A DNA stretch of 64,000 nt, taken from Bacillota bacterium. GTDB taxonomy: Bacteria > Bacillota > Clostridia > Lachnospirales > Lachnospiraceae. The stretch's first letter is position 1; each line of letters starts with the position of its first letter. The translations under genes and the position numbers were made by a program. The stretch spans positions 1 through 64,000 of the forward strand of contig JAEZWQ010000025.1 in NCBI GenBank assembly GCA_023420085.1, read 5' to 3'. Below, piece after piece: positions 1 to 8,044 of the stretch. The notes under the pieces were generated by a model. It made no database searches and was not told where the DNA came from. It saw nothing but the letters and a program-made list of their open reading frames with translations.

Positions 1-151
1 CTGCGTCAACGAAAGATTCTCCCGGTTCCACATGACCGCCCGGAAGCGTATATCCCTGCCAGTCATTTTTTATTCTGTTCTGAAGGAGCATTTTGTCTCC
101 ATCCGTGATGAGACATAATACTGTCAATTCGACATTTTCTGTTCTGCTCAT
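1..151 (-). CDS. NUDIX hydrolase, N-terminal part (cut by window edge)
   Basis: Fifty codons of an open frame read leftward from an ATG at 151 and run off the window edge. The start MSRTENVELTVLCLITDGDKM, a first beta strand, then LPGGHVEPGESFVDA gives the first half of a Nudix box (G-x5-E), the Mg2+-binding site of enzymes that hydrolyse nucleoside diphosphates linked to another moiety; the rest of the box (REUxEExGU) lies outside. The WxGYTLPGG context resembles 8-oxo-dGTP or ADP-ribose type pyrophosphatases, but the substrate cannot be told. The coding sequence is noticeably richer in G and C than the genes that follow, which may reflect recent acquisition. A weak GAAG-type ribosome site precedes the ATG. 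Confidence 0.85.
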   Translation of the reverse strand, partial: MSRTENVELTVLCLITDGDKMLLQNRIKNDWQGYTLPGGHVEPGESFVDA

Positions 152-312
152 ATTGTTCTCACTTCTTCCATTTTTGAATTCGCCTCTGTCATTATTATGA
201 CATACAACCCTGAAAATGCTATGAATAAAAGTATACTTTGAATGTTGTTACCTGTTATTGTCTAATTCATTTTTTGTATAAGTAGTATTAGAAATGATAG
301 TAGAAATTATAA

Positions 313-891
313 TCAATCCTTTGTTTCATCGATAATTTTCAGCATTTGATTATAATTTAATAGTCCACCGATATAGCCATATACCTTGTTATTTGGAGTA
401 AGAGTAAATGTTGTTGGGGTTGCAATTATACCATATTCCTTAAATAATATTCCTGTTTCATCTAATAATACAGGATATTTTACATCATTATCGCTGATAA
501 ACTTTAAAATTTCAGCTTTCGATGATATTTCACTTGTATATTTGTTATTTTGAGATTTTGGAGCCATCACACCTAATATAACTACATCTTCTTTATTTTC
601 ACCCATATCAGCATATAATGCATTGAATTCTGGTATTTCTTTTATACAAGGATAACAAGTAGAAAGAAGAAAGTTAATTAAAACTTTTTTTCCTTTGTAT
701 TCAGAAAGTTTATGTGAGTTTCCGTATTGATCGACAAATACAGTTTCAGCTTGAGGAGCATCCTGTAAAATCTTTTTGGTTGGATTCGTATGTATATAAG
801 AACTAGAAGAACTTTCTTTACCACAACCAGCAATAATAAAAACTAGCATTAAAAGAGAAATATACTTAAAACTTTTATTAATATTTTGCAT
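313..891 (-). CDS. TlpA-like thioredoxin-fold lipoprotein
   Basis: A predicted membrane-anchored thiol-disulfide oxidoreductase. The start was set at 891 rather than 912 because GGAGG lies 4-5 bases before this ATG, and it gives a clean lipoprotein signal with lipobox IAGC (Cys23). A Ser-rich linker follows, then a redoxin fold with the active-site pair C79-Y-P-C82 in STCYPC and a cis-Pro-type TPT loop near the C-terminus; about 192 residues, usual for the TlpA/ResA group. It lies 17 bases downstream of a CcdA-type protein, so the likely job is to receive electrons from CcdA and reduce or oxidise cysteines of exported proteins. No cytochrome c gene is seen nearby, so the client is unknown. 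Confidence 0.85.
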   Translation of the reverse strand: MQNINKSFKYISLLMLVFIIAGCGKESSSSSYIHTNPTKKILQDAPQAETVFVDQYGNSHKLSEYKGKKVLINFLLSTCYPCIKEIPEFNALYADMGENKEDVVILGVMAPKSQNNKYTSEISSKAEILKFISDNDVKYPVLLDETGILFKEYGIIATPTTFTLTPNNKVYGYIGGLLNYNQMLKIIDETKD

Positions 892-908
892 TATACCTCC
901 ATGTAATA

Positions 909-1634
909 TCATAAAAAGTATTTACTTAAAATTGATACATATCCACTAAATGTTAAAATACCCATTATTATTAGTATTACACCACCAACTTTAGACATAA
1001 CATTTATGATTTCATTTTTCCTTTTTAATAAATTAAAGAAAGTAGCCGTAAATATAGATACTATAATAAATGGAATTATAAAACCTAATGTATAGATTAG
1101 TATTAAAAAATTTCCATAAATTTTAGTTTCTGATGTTGAGGCCATTATAAGAACAGATGATAAAGTTACACCAATACATGGTGTCCACGAAAAACTAAAT
1201 AAAAATCCCATCAAGTAAGCTTTAATAAAATTAATATTTTGCGGATTAAACTTATTCATAAAACTCTTATTCTTATTAAAAATACCAATTTTAATAATTT
1301 TAAGTTGAAATAAACCTAAGATTATTATAAAAACGCCAGCGATCTTTTCAAATAGACGTATATGTGAATTTAGAAATACCCCAATGGATAGTGCACCTTG
1401 ACCAAGTATAAAAAATACTGTGGATATACCAAGTACAAAAAAGGTAGTATTAATTATTACTCGATATTTTTTATACACTCTATTACCATTTTCATCGATG
1501 CTTTGTTCGCCGAGTAGATATCCTATATAAAGTGGTAAAATCGGAAGTACGCATCCTGAAAAAAAAGAGGCGATACCAACTAGAAAAGTACCAATAATAT
1601 TGATGTTTTGTGTAATATTAATTGAGAAATTCAT
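909..1634 (-). CDS. ccdA: CcdA-like thiol-disulfide transmembrane transporter
   Basis: An integral membrane protein of 241 residues with about six hydrophobic segments, as in the CcdA/DsbD-beta family, which carries electrons from cytoplasmic thioredoxin across the membrane. The two family cysteines are in place: C28 in SGCVLP (helix 1) and C153 in TPCIGV (helix 4). The start ATG is preceded by a good GGAGG. The thioredoxin-like lipoprotein gene follows directly on the same strand and is the expected extracytoplasmic partner. The symbol is used in the family sense; the client pathway (cytochrome maturation, protein repair or other) cannot be read from the context. Confidence 0.88.
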   Translation of the reverse strand: MNFSINITQNINIIGTFLVGIASFFSGCVLPILPLYIGYLLGEQSIDENGNRVYKKYRVIINTTFFVLGISTVFFILGQGALSIGVFLNSHIRLFEKIAGVFIIILGLFQLKIIKIGIFNKNKSFMNKFNPQNINFIKAYLMGFLFSFSWTPCIGVTLSSVLIMASTSETKIYGNFLILIYTLGFIIPFIIVSIFTATFFNLLKRKNEIINVMSKVGGVILIIMGILTFSGYVSILSKYFL

Positions 1635-1773
1635 ATAACCTCCATTTTTATTATAATAAAAAATATATTAAAAAAAGTGTATATTTTGTAAAAATTAATA
1701 ACAATACAAATTTTTAACTAAATTATCATTAGATACAATAAAAATAAATACTTAGAATAATTAATATTAACTA

Positions 1774-1802
1774 TTGACATATATAAAAATTTTTGATAAA
1801 TT
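1774..1802 (+). promoter_or_regulatory. Predicted sigma-A promoter of the T-box/trpXYZ operon
   Basis: TTGACA at 1774-1779, a 17-base spacer and TAAATT at 1797-1802. The expected start point is near 1809, just before the first conserved stem of the T-box leader. Confidence 0.6.
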
Positions 1803-1808
1803 TTATAC

Positions 1809-2051
1809 ACCGTTGAAGAGAAGAGTAGATAGGTGGACACGGTACAGAGAGTAAATGATGGTGAGATATTTACAGGAAGTTGCCTATTGAGTGGATCTCG
1901 GAGGTTGCTGGGGAAATACGGCGACGTATGCTCACGATACGAGCTAGGATGTGTTGGCATCCAAATGAGGGGGTTTTATAACCAATCAAGGTGGTACCGC
2001 GAATAATAATATTTATCCGTCCTTGACACATATGTTGTCAAGGACTTTTTT
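1809..2051 (+). promoter_or_regulatory. T-box riboswitch, tryptophan-specific (UGG specifier)
   Basis: A tRNA-sensing leader that antiterminates when uncharged tRNA-Trp binds. Visible elements: the AGAGAG and GGUGAGA motifs of the distal part of stem I (about 1845-1866); the specifier codon TGG at 1892-1894 followed by A and the closing strand TCTC that pairs with GAGA near the 5' end; the T-box core AGGTGGTACCGCG at 1989-2001, whose UGGU pairs with the tRNA acceptor end; and an intrinsic terminator with arms 2019-2028 and 2036-2045 followed by a T run. The UGG assignment agrees with the downstream genes, which match the known T-box-controlled tryptophan importer of Firmicutes. The specifier was placed by eye from stem I pairing. 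Confidence 0.9.
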
Positions 2052-2069
2052 GTGTATAAGGAGGATTTT

Positions 2070-3077
2070 ATGAGCAAGAAAAGACTTTTAATAACGATTG
2101 TTATAATTTTAATAGTTATTGGTACTGGTATATTTATAGGTAAAAAAAATAATGATAATGATAAGACTTTTAAAATTGGATTAGCACAGATTGTTGAACA
2201 TCCATCATTAAATTTAATCAGAGACTCTTTTTTAAATGAAATGGAAGCACTTGGTTATAAAAAAGGAGAAAATATTGAATATTTAATTGACTCTGCTAAT
2301 GGAGAAGTAAATGCGCTTGCAACAATAATGCAAAAATATAAGTCAAATAATGTAAATGCAATAGTACCTATAGCAACACCAACAGCACTGTCTGCTGCTC
2401 AATATTCAAAGGATATACCAGTTATATTTTCTGCGGTATCTGATCCAATTGGCGCAGGACTTACAACAAATCTTGATAAGCCGGATAAAAATATCACAGG
2501 AACATCTGATGAGATACAGACTTCATTGATTTTGGAATTGATATTGAAAACATATCCAAACACAAAAAAAATCGGGCTTATATATAATGCATCCGAAGAT
2601 AATTCAGTTAGTACAATTAAGAAGTTTAAAAATGACTGTATCGGCCATGGAATTGAATGCTATGAGGTAACCATAGCTAATACATCAGAATTATCGCAAG
2701 CCGCAAATACAATTTTAGAAAAAAATGATGTTATCTTCTCTCCTATTGATAATACAGTTGCTGCGGGTATAGATGCAGTTGCAAATGCAGCCATGAAGGC
2801 TAAAAAACCATTTTTTGTTGCTGCAGACTCAATGGTTAAAGACAATGGATTTGCAACAGTTGGAATAGATTATGAAGAGTTGGGAAGAAATACAGCTAGA
2901 ATGTTAGATAAGGTATTAAAAGGGGAAAAAATTGAAAATATACCTATAAAGATATTTAAAGATGGACTTAATATTTATATAAATGAAGGAGTAGCAGAAA
3001 AAATAGGATTTGTTGTTCCAGATGATATAAAAAATCAAAAGAACTATAAACCTATTAGTTTAAAGGAGAATAAATGA
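2070..3077 (+). CDS. trpX: ABC importer substrate-binding protein (TrpX type)
   Basis: A 335-residue solute-binding protein of the COG2984 family, held to the membrane by an N-terminal hydrophobic segment (residues 4-24) with no lipobox cysteine. The start at 2070 is fixed by AAGGAGGA six bases upstream; an in-frame codon at 2052 lies inside the leader terminator. The family binds small ligands in the cleft of a two-lobe periplasmic-binding-protein fold, and several members form the tryptophan importer trpXYZ. The substrate call rests on the UGG-type T-box directly upstream and on gene order; the protein alone would not distinguish tryptophan from related aromatic ligands. It overlaps the permease by ATGA. 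Confidence 0.82.
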   Translation: MSKKRLLITIVIILIVIGTGIFIGKKNNDNDKTFKIGLAQIVEHPSLNLIRDSFLNEMEALGYKKGENIEYLIDSANGEVNALATIMQKYKSNNVNAIVPIATPTALSAAQYSKDIPVIFSAVSDPIGAGLTTNLDKPDKNITGTSDEIQTSLILELILKTYPNTKKIGLIYNASEDNSVSTIKKFKNDCIGHGIECYEVTIANTSELSQAANTILEKNDVIFSPIDNTVAAGIDAVANAAMKAKKPFFVAADSMVKDNGFATVGIDYEELGRNTARMLDKVLKGEKIENIPIKIFKDGLNIYINEGVAEKIGFVVPDDIKNQKNYKPISLKENK

Positions 3078-3940
3078 TTGTAGCACTTGAATTAGGATTA
3101 ATATTTTCAATAATGTCTATTGGGATTTTTATAACATTTAAAATTCTCAATCTACCCGATTTAACTATTGATGGAAGTTATACATTGGGTGGAGTTGTGG
3201 CAGCCATATTCACAATAAATAACCATCCATTTTTAGGAATAGCTATGGGAATGATGGCTGGAGCAGTAGCTGGATTATTTACAGGACTATTGCATACTAA
3301 GTTAAGAATAGATGCAATTTTATCTGGAATTCTTGTTATGACTGGATTATATTCAATAAATCTAAGAATCTTAGATAAGCCAACCATTTCAATCTATGGT
3401 AAGAATGATATATATACAGTATTTAGTAGATTTTTACCATATGGTTATGAAAAATTGATAATAAATGCAATAATAGTTATCATTATAGCAGTTATAATAT
3501 TTTGTTTTTTCAAAACTCAGATTGGAATGTCTCTTATAGCAACTGGAGATAATGAAGATATGGTAAGGGCTTCATCGATAAATGCAGACCTAATGAAAAT
3601 AATTGGCCTGATGATAGGTAATTCTTGTGTAGCTTTATCGGGAGCTATAATGGTAAGCCAAGTTGGATTTGCGGATATAAGTAGTGGTACGGGAATGATG
3701 ATAATAGGTATTGCTTCGATAATTGTAGGGGAGGCATTATTTGGTAGGAAATCATTACTTATATGCTTTATAGGAGTTATAGTCGGAGCTGTCTTATATA
3801 GATATATACTTACAATTGCATATAATTTAGGATTTGGGGCTGGAGACTTAAAATTAATTTCAGCAGTGTTAGTAATAATTGCTATTGGGTTACCAAACAT
3901 TAAAAAGCTTGTTGGAGGTAGAAAAAATGTTAAAAGTTAA
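3074..3940 (+). CDS. trpY: ABC importer permease (TrpY type)
   Basis: A 288-residue membrane protein with eight or so hydrophobic segments, of the COG4120 branched-chain-type permease family. The start overlaps the stop of the binding protein as ATGA, so translation is coupled. Conserved small-residue-rich loops such as LPDLTIDGSYTLGG near residue 30 are typical of this family, which uses the same fold as the LivH/LivM permeases. It forms the translocation pore of the predicted tryptophan importer. Confidence 0.82.
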   Translation: MIVALELGLIFSIMSIGIFITFKILNLPDLTIDGSYTLGGVVAAIFTINNHPFLGIAMGMMAGAVAGLFTGLLHTKLRIDAILSGILVMTGLYSINLRILDKPTISIYGKNDIYTVFSRFLPYGYEKLIINAIIVIIIAVIIFCFFKTQIGMSLIATGDNEDMVRASSINADLMKIIGLMIGNSCVALSGAIMVSQVGFADISSGTGMMIIGIASIIVGEALFGRKSLLICFIGVIVGAVLYRYILTIAYNLGFGAGDLKLISAVLVIIAIGLPNIKKLVGGRKNVKS

Positions 3941-4715
3941 TAATATATTTAAAACCTTTAACCAAGGAACTATCAATAGCAAGAAAGTATTGAATGGACT
4001 TAATTTAAATGTTAATGATGGAGAATTTATTTCTATTATTGGTACTAATGGAGCAGGTAAATCAACTCTTATGAATGCTATAGCGGGAAGTATAGCAATT
4101 GATGAAGGGAATATTGTGCTTGATGGTGTTGATATAACAAATATGAAAGATTATAAGAGGGCAAAATATATTGGAAGATTATTTCAAGATCCAATGAAGA
4201 GTACAGCACCTAATATGACCATCATTGAAAATTTAGGACTTGCATATTCTAGAGGTAGTAAGAGGAGTTTGTCTTGGGCTATAAAAAAGAAAGATATTGA
4301 ATTATTTAAGTCTATATTATCAGATTTGAATATGGGTTTAGAAGATAGAATGGATACAAAAGTTAAGTATTTATCTGGGGGACAAAGGCAGGCATTAACT
4401 TTAATTATGGCTACAATTAAAAAACCCAAACTTCTATTACTAGATGAACATACGGCAGCATTAGATCCTGTAGCTCAAGAAAAGATAATGAATATAACTA
4501 ATAGAATAATAAATGAAAATAAGATTACAACTTTAATGATTACTCACAATCTAAATCAAGCATTAAACTATGGAGATAGAATGATAATGTTAGATAGAGG
4601 TAAGGTTGCATTTGAATTATCAATTGAAGATAGGAAAAATCTTTCACCATCAAATCTTATAGAAAGATATAATAAATCTTTGTTAGATGGATTCAGTGAT
4701 GAAATGTTGTTTTAG
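3927..4715 (+). CDS. trpZ: ABC importer ATP-binding protein (TrpZ type)
   Basis: A 262-residue ABC ATPase of the COG1101 family. Walker A GTNGAGKST lies at about 39-47, the signature YLSGGQRQA near 150, Walker B LLLLDEHTAALD near 172, and the switch histidine in MITHN. The start at 3927 follows GGAGG and overlaps the permease end by 14 bases; an earlier frame start at 3879 would lie well inside the permease. The His after DE (DEHTAALD in place of the common DEPTAALD) is a family habit. It energises the predicted tryptophan importer. Confidence 0.85.
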   Translation: MLKVNNIFKTFNQGTINSKKVLNGLNLNVNDGEFISIIGTNGAGKSTLMNAIAGSIAIDEGNIVLDGVDITNMKDYKRAKYIGRLFQDPMKSTAPNMTIIENLGLAYSRGSKRSLSWAIKKKDIELFKSILSDLNMGLEDRMDTKVKYLSGGQRQALTLIMATIKKPKLLLLDEHTAALDPVAQEKIMNITNRIINENKITTLMITHNLNQALNYGDRMIMLDRGKVAFELSIEDRKNLSPSNLIERYNKSLLDGFSDEMLF

Positions 4716-4737
4716 AATCAGTATATTTAATAATAAG

Positions 4738-4782
4738 AAAAGAGAAATAATATCCAGACAATTTAGATATTATTTCTCTTTT
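4738..4782. terminator. Bidirectional terminator between trpZ and the DMT exporter
   Basis: A perfect 17-base-pair stem (4738-4754 with 4766-4782) and an 11-base loop, A-rich on the left and T-rich on the right, between two convergent genes. The right arm overlaps the last codons of the leftward gene. Confidence 0.85.
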
Positions 4783-5666
4783 GAATTAAGTATAATACCG
4801 GAAATTATTATTATAAGTCCTATCCATCCCCATACATCAGGCATTGGATCTTTTAATAAAATATAACCACCTATTACAGTAAATATGACTTCTCCAGCAA
4901 TTGTTGATTCCGCAACAGCAATCAGCTTAGGATTTCCCTTAGCTAGATCAGTTGCATAGAAAAATAAAATAGTTGCTATAAGTGCAGATAGGATACAAAC
5001 CAAAAATGATTGTACTACTTGACTATTTGTGGGTAGACCAACTTTAAAAAATGCATATATTGAACAGATTATCCACATGGGCATAGAACAAAGTGTCATA
5101 CCATAAATTCGTTCAATTGTGCTAATATTTTCTAGGCAATATTGCATCATCTTTCTATTACCAAGAATATAACTTATAGCAGCTATCATAACAGGCAATA
5201 GACAGTAAATTATATCTAAAATTCTAAATGAAGCGAAATTTTTAACTTGCATTATAAAAACTCCAATAAGTATCATAGATGCAATATATAGATTACTTTT
5301 TGGAATTTTATGACCAAATAATGGAGTCATAAGAATACCGGCTACTATCGAAAATTGCCATGTTGCTGCAATAAGCCAAGATGAACCATAATTTGATGCA
5401 AAAGTTAAGGGCAGATAAAATAGCCCAAAACCTACGGTTGACCAAAGTATCCATGCAAAAAGATTTTTCCTTATTGCATTATGAATAGTAGTCAAATTTC
5501 TTCTAATAAGTACAATTATAAATAAAAAAGGTAGACTAAAAATATATCTTAAAGATGTACTCCAAATAAAGTGTCCACCTGTTAGTGACATACTTCTATT
5601 TAATATAAATGTAAATGAGAAGAAGAAGGATGCCAATAGTCCGAAAAAAAGAATTTTTGCTCTCAT
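4770..5666 (-). CDS. EamA/DMT-family membrane exporter
   Basis: About 298 residues with ten hydrophobic segments arranged as two five-helix halves, as in drug/metabolite transporters (the multidrug-resistance EmrE-like subgroup). The N-terminus MRAKILFFGLLASFFFSFTF is a typical first helix. The start was placed at ATG 5666, one base beyond the stop of the upstream gene; a GTG at 5678 is an alternative and neither has a strong ribosome site. It is the last gene of the leftward asnS operon. The substrate is unknown. Confidence 0.75.
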   Translation of the reverse strand: MRAKILFFGLLASFFFSFTFILNRSMSLTGGHFIWSTSLRYIFSLPFLFIIVLIRRNLTTIHNAIRKNLFAWILWSTVGFGLFYLPLTFASNYGSSWLIAATWQFSIVAGILMTPLFGHKIPKSNLYIASMILIGVFIMQVKNFASFRILDIIYCLLPVMIAAISYILGNRKMMQYCLENISTIERIYGMTLCSMPMWIICSIYAFFKVGLPTNSQVVQSFLVCILSALIATILFFYATDLAKGNPKLIAVAESTIAGEVIFTVIGGYILLKDPMPDVWGWIGLIIIISGIILNSKEK

Positions 5667-5667
5667 A

Positions 5668-7026
5668 CTAAAACACACTCTTACTTAAATTGAAAATTAT
5701 AACCTGATTTGAAAGTTTTTCAAGCATAGTTATTGTATTTTTATATCTTTTATAGTCATAATGAACAAAGCCATCGTCTATTATTATTGGAAGCTGAAGC
5801 TCATTATATATTAAATAGATGGTCACTATTCTAAGTGAAAGATATAATTGTTCTAAAGTACCCCTACTCAGATGTTCAAGGCTAAATAATGTATTATCAT
5901 TTTTCACAGCGTATATATTCATGTCATCATTTACAAAAACACCTTTAAATGAGTTGTCAGTAAGGGTTGAAAACAATTTTGATAAAGATGTATTAAGTTC
6001 ATTTGTATTTTTTGAATACATATCTTTTGCAATTTTATTTATTGTATCTCTAGCAAGTTGTAATGCCTCAAGTTCCCTTTCGAGTTCACTTATTTTTGCA
6101 TTATTTTCGTTTGCTGTTTGAATTATACTATTACATCTATCTAAACTTATTTCTAATTCCTTTAATTGACCATTTATATAGTTAGATTTTTCATTGATCT
6201 CAGAATTTTTTTGTCTTATCTTTTTAAATAATAAGATATTATAGATAATAGCAATAAATATTATTAAGGCTATTAAAGGATATTTTACTATATGATTTAT
6301 AAATAGACTTAAAACACACAATATAGCAGAAATTATATATATTGATACGATTCTAGTCAAAGGGAATTCTAAATTGCTATTAATATTTGCTTTGTCTATT
6401 TCAAGCTGAGAAATTTTTTCTTCAATTTCTTTTTTTTCTTCAATTTTTTTCATTGCATCAGGATTTGAAAGTTCTTTTATCCTAATTCTTCTATTTTTTT
6501 GTTCATTATTTATTCTATGAATAGATTCATGTACAAGAATATCACCACTACTTGATTGAGCCAAACCAATTATTTTTTCCTGTAATAACTTCATAAAGTG
6601 AGCCCCAGGATTTGAAGACTCAGAGTTGATATAGCAAGTTGAAGTAAACGTTTCATAATCCATAGGCGAAAGTATCGAAATCCATTCATTTTCCTTAATT
6701 ATTTTTCCATTATCGATATCAGTTATTTTTGTACTTCTAGTATCTCTATGGAAATTTCTTTCTATTTTATAGTTGATTCCACGTATTTCTATATACATTT
6801 CACCTTTAAAATTATGAGGATTATCGATAGGCATATAGCGGTTATAATCATTTTGTATAGATTTATTATTACCTTTAAGACCAAACAACATAGCTCTGAT
6901 AAATGAAAAAAGAGTAGTTTTGCCATATTCATTTGAACCATGTATAAGATTAAAATTATCATCTAGCATTAGTTCACAATTTTTCATTCCACCAAAACCA
7001 ATTATATGAATTTTCTTAATTCGCAT
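5668..7026 (-). CDS. SbcC/YhaN-like AAA ATPase, short and with a membrane hairpin
   Basis: A 452-residue SMC/Rad50-like ATPase. The N-terminal lobe has Walker A GSNEYGKTT near residue 34-42 and a Q-loop region; the C-terminal lobe has the signature-like LSRGTLEQLYLSLR and Walker B LPIIIDDGFVHYD. Between them are two short coiled coils flanking a hydrophobic pair at about 225-270 (segments rich in I, L and V). This resembles Bacillus YhaN, which is membrane-associated, rather than SbcC, whose middle carries a zinc hook; no CxxC hook is present. The start at 7026 overlaps the nuclease gene by 11 bases; the frame extends to 7059 but MRIKKIHIIGFGG is the usual family start. With the nuclease upstream it probably forms a DNA-end-processing complex. 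Confidence 0.8.
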   Translation of the reverse strand: MRIKKIHIIGFGGMKNCELMLDDNFNLIHGSNEYGKTTLFSFIRAMLFGLKGNNKSIQNDYNRYMPIDNPHNFKGEMYIEIRGINYKIERNFHRDTRSTKITDIDNGKIIKENEWISILSPMDYETFTSTCYINSESSNPGAHFMKLLQEKIIGLAQSSSGDILVHESIHRINNEQKNRRIRIKELSNPDAMKKIEEKKEIEEKISQLEIDKANINSNLEFPLTRIVSIYIISAILCVLSLFINHIVKYPLIALIIFIAIIYNILLFKKIRQKNSEINEKSNYINGQLKELEISLDRCNSIIQTANENNAKISELERELEALQLARDTINKIAKDMYSKNTNELNTSLSKLFSTLTDNSFKGVFVNDDMNIYAVKNDNTLFSLEHLSRGTLEQLYLSLRIVTIYLIYNELQLPIIIDDGFVHYDYKRYKNTITMLEKLSNQVIIFNLSKSVF

Positions 7027-8038
7027 CTTCTTTTGCCTCCAAAAATGCCTTAACACCATACTCTAAAGCCATATCAGCAAGAGGATGAGTACTATTTTTA
7101 AGTTCCTTTATAAAAACACCAAGAATATTATTTTCATTATATTTCTCAAGTTCATTATAATCATATCCAATGGTAGAATAATCATTGATTTTTTCTATAC
7201 CATTTATTGATGATAGGTGATTTATATCAAAATGTAAATTTTTGGATTTAACACCAATAAGGTTGACAATATATCTTATATCATCATCAAGAGAATATTT
7301 TAATTCTATATACAATCTTTCAATATCAGTATATCCTGTTATATCAAAGTCAATAATTTCATACTGAGTTGATGTAGGAATAAGTTCATATTGTAAACTC
7401 TTGCCTAAAGAACCCATTATATAACCGTGCTTACCGATTTCTGTTATGTCTTGAGGAATAAGTGAACCTGGATAGACTATATTTTTACATGGGGTATTAT
7501 ATTTATGGATATGACCAAAAGCTACATAGTCAAACTTTGTAGATAAAAATGAATAGTCACTAGGTATATGTAGCGTATCTCCACCATGAGCAATTAATAT
7601 ATTTAATTCATCAGAACTCAACTCAAAATCATTAAAGAATTCTTTGTATATGTCATTTTTAATAAAACGATCTGAATAAGAATATCCCCATATTCGTAAG
7701 TTTAGATCATCTAAATATATATTTGATATACTAGTTCCAAACACATATATATTATCTGGAAAGTCAATATTTGTGCAATTACTTTCGAAATCATGGTTGC
7801 CAAATATTATAAAGATTTTTCCGATGAAATTAGATAATATTGTATTAAGCCTATCTAAATCGTTTTTATTTGGTTTTTTGTCAAAAATATCTCCACTAAT
7901 AAATATTATATCGGTATTATTTTTATTAGCTTTATGGATAATATCATCAATAAGTCCTAATTCATCAATTTTTAATTTAATATAGGCAGAGCTACCAATA
8001 TGTAGATCTGCCATGTGAATAAAGTTAATTTTTTTCAT
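7016..8038 (-). CDS. Metallophosphoesterase, SbcD/YhaO-like DNA exonuclease
   Basis: A 340-residue calcineurin-like phosphoesterase. The dimetal-site motifs appear in order: MADLHIG (8-14), SGDIFD near 48, FGNHDFE near 80, AHGG near 150 and GHIHKY near 175. This is the Mre11/SbcD/YhaO pattern, a Mn2+-dependent nuclease subunit. It lies 6 bases after asnS and overlaps the ATPase gene, so the two are expected to be made together as a Mre11-Rad50-like pair. The C-terminal part (after about 230) is less conserved and would hold the ATPase-docking helices. Confidence 0.85.
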   Translation of the reverse strand: MKKINFIHMADLHIGSSAYIKLKIDELGLIDDIIHKANKNNTDIIFISGDIFDKKPNKNDLDRLNTILSNFIGKIFIIFGNHDFESNCTNIDFPDNIYVFGTSISNIYLDDLNLRIWGYSYSDRFIKNDIYKEFFNDFELSSDELNILIAHGGDTLHIPSDYSFLSTKFDYVAFGHIHKYNTPCKNIVYPGSLIPQDITEIGKHGYIMGSLGKSLQYELIPTSTQYEIIDFDITGYTDIERLYIELKYSLDDDIRYIVNLIGVKSKNLHFDINHLSSINGIEKINDYSTIGYDYNELEKYNENNILGVFIKELKNSTHPLADMALEYGVKAFLEAKEDAN

Positions 8039-8044
8039 AATATT

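Noticed and set aside
1718..1960. 80-residue leftward frame
   Set aside because: It is the reverse strand of the T-box leader and has no protein-like pattern.
3517..3900. 127-residue antisense frame opposite the TrpY permease
   Set aside because: A mirror of hydrophobic codons, without start signals.
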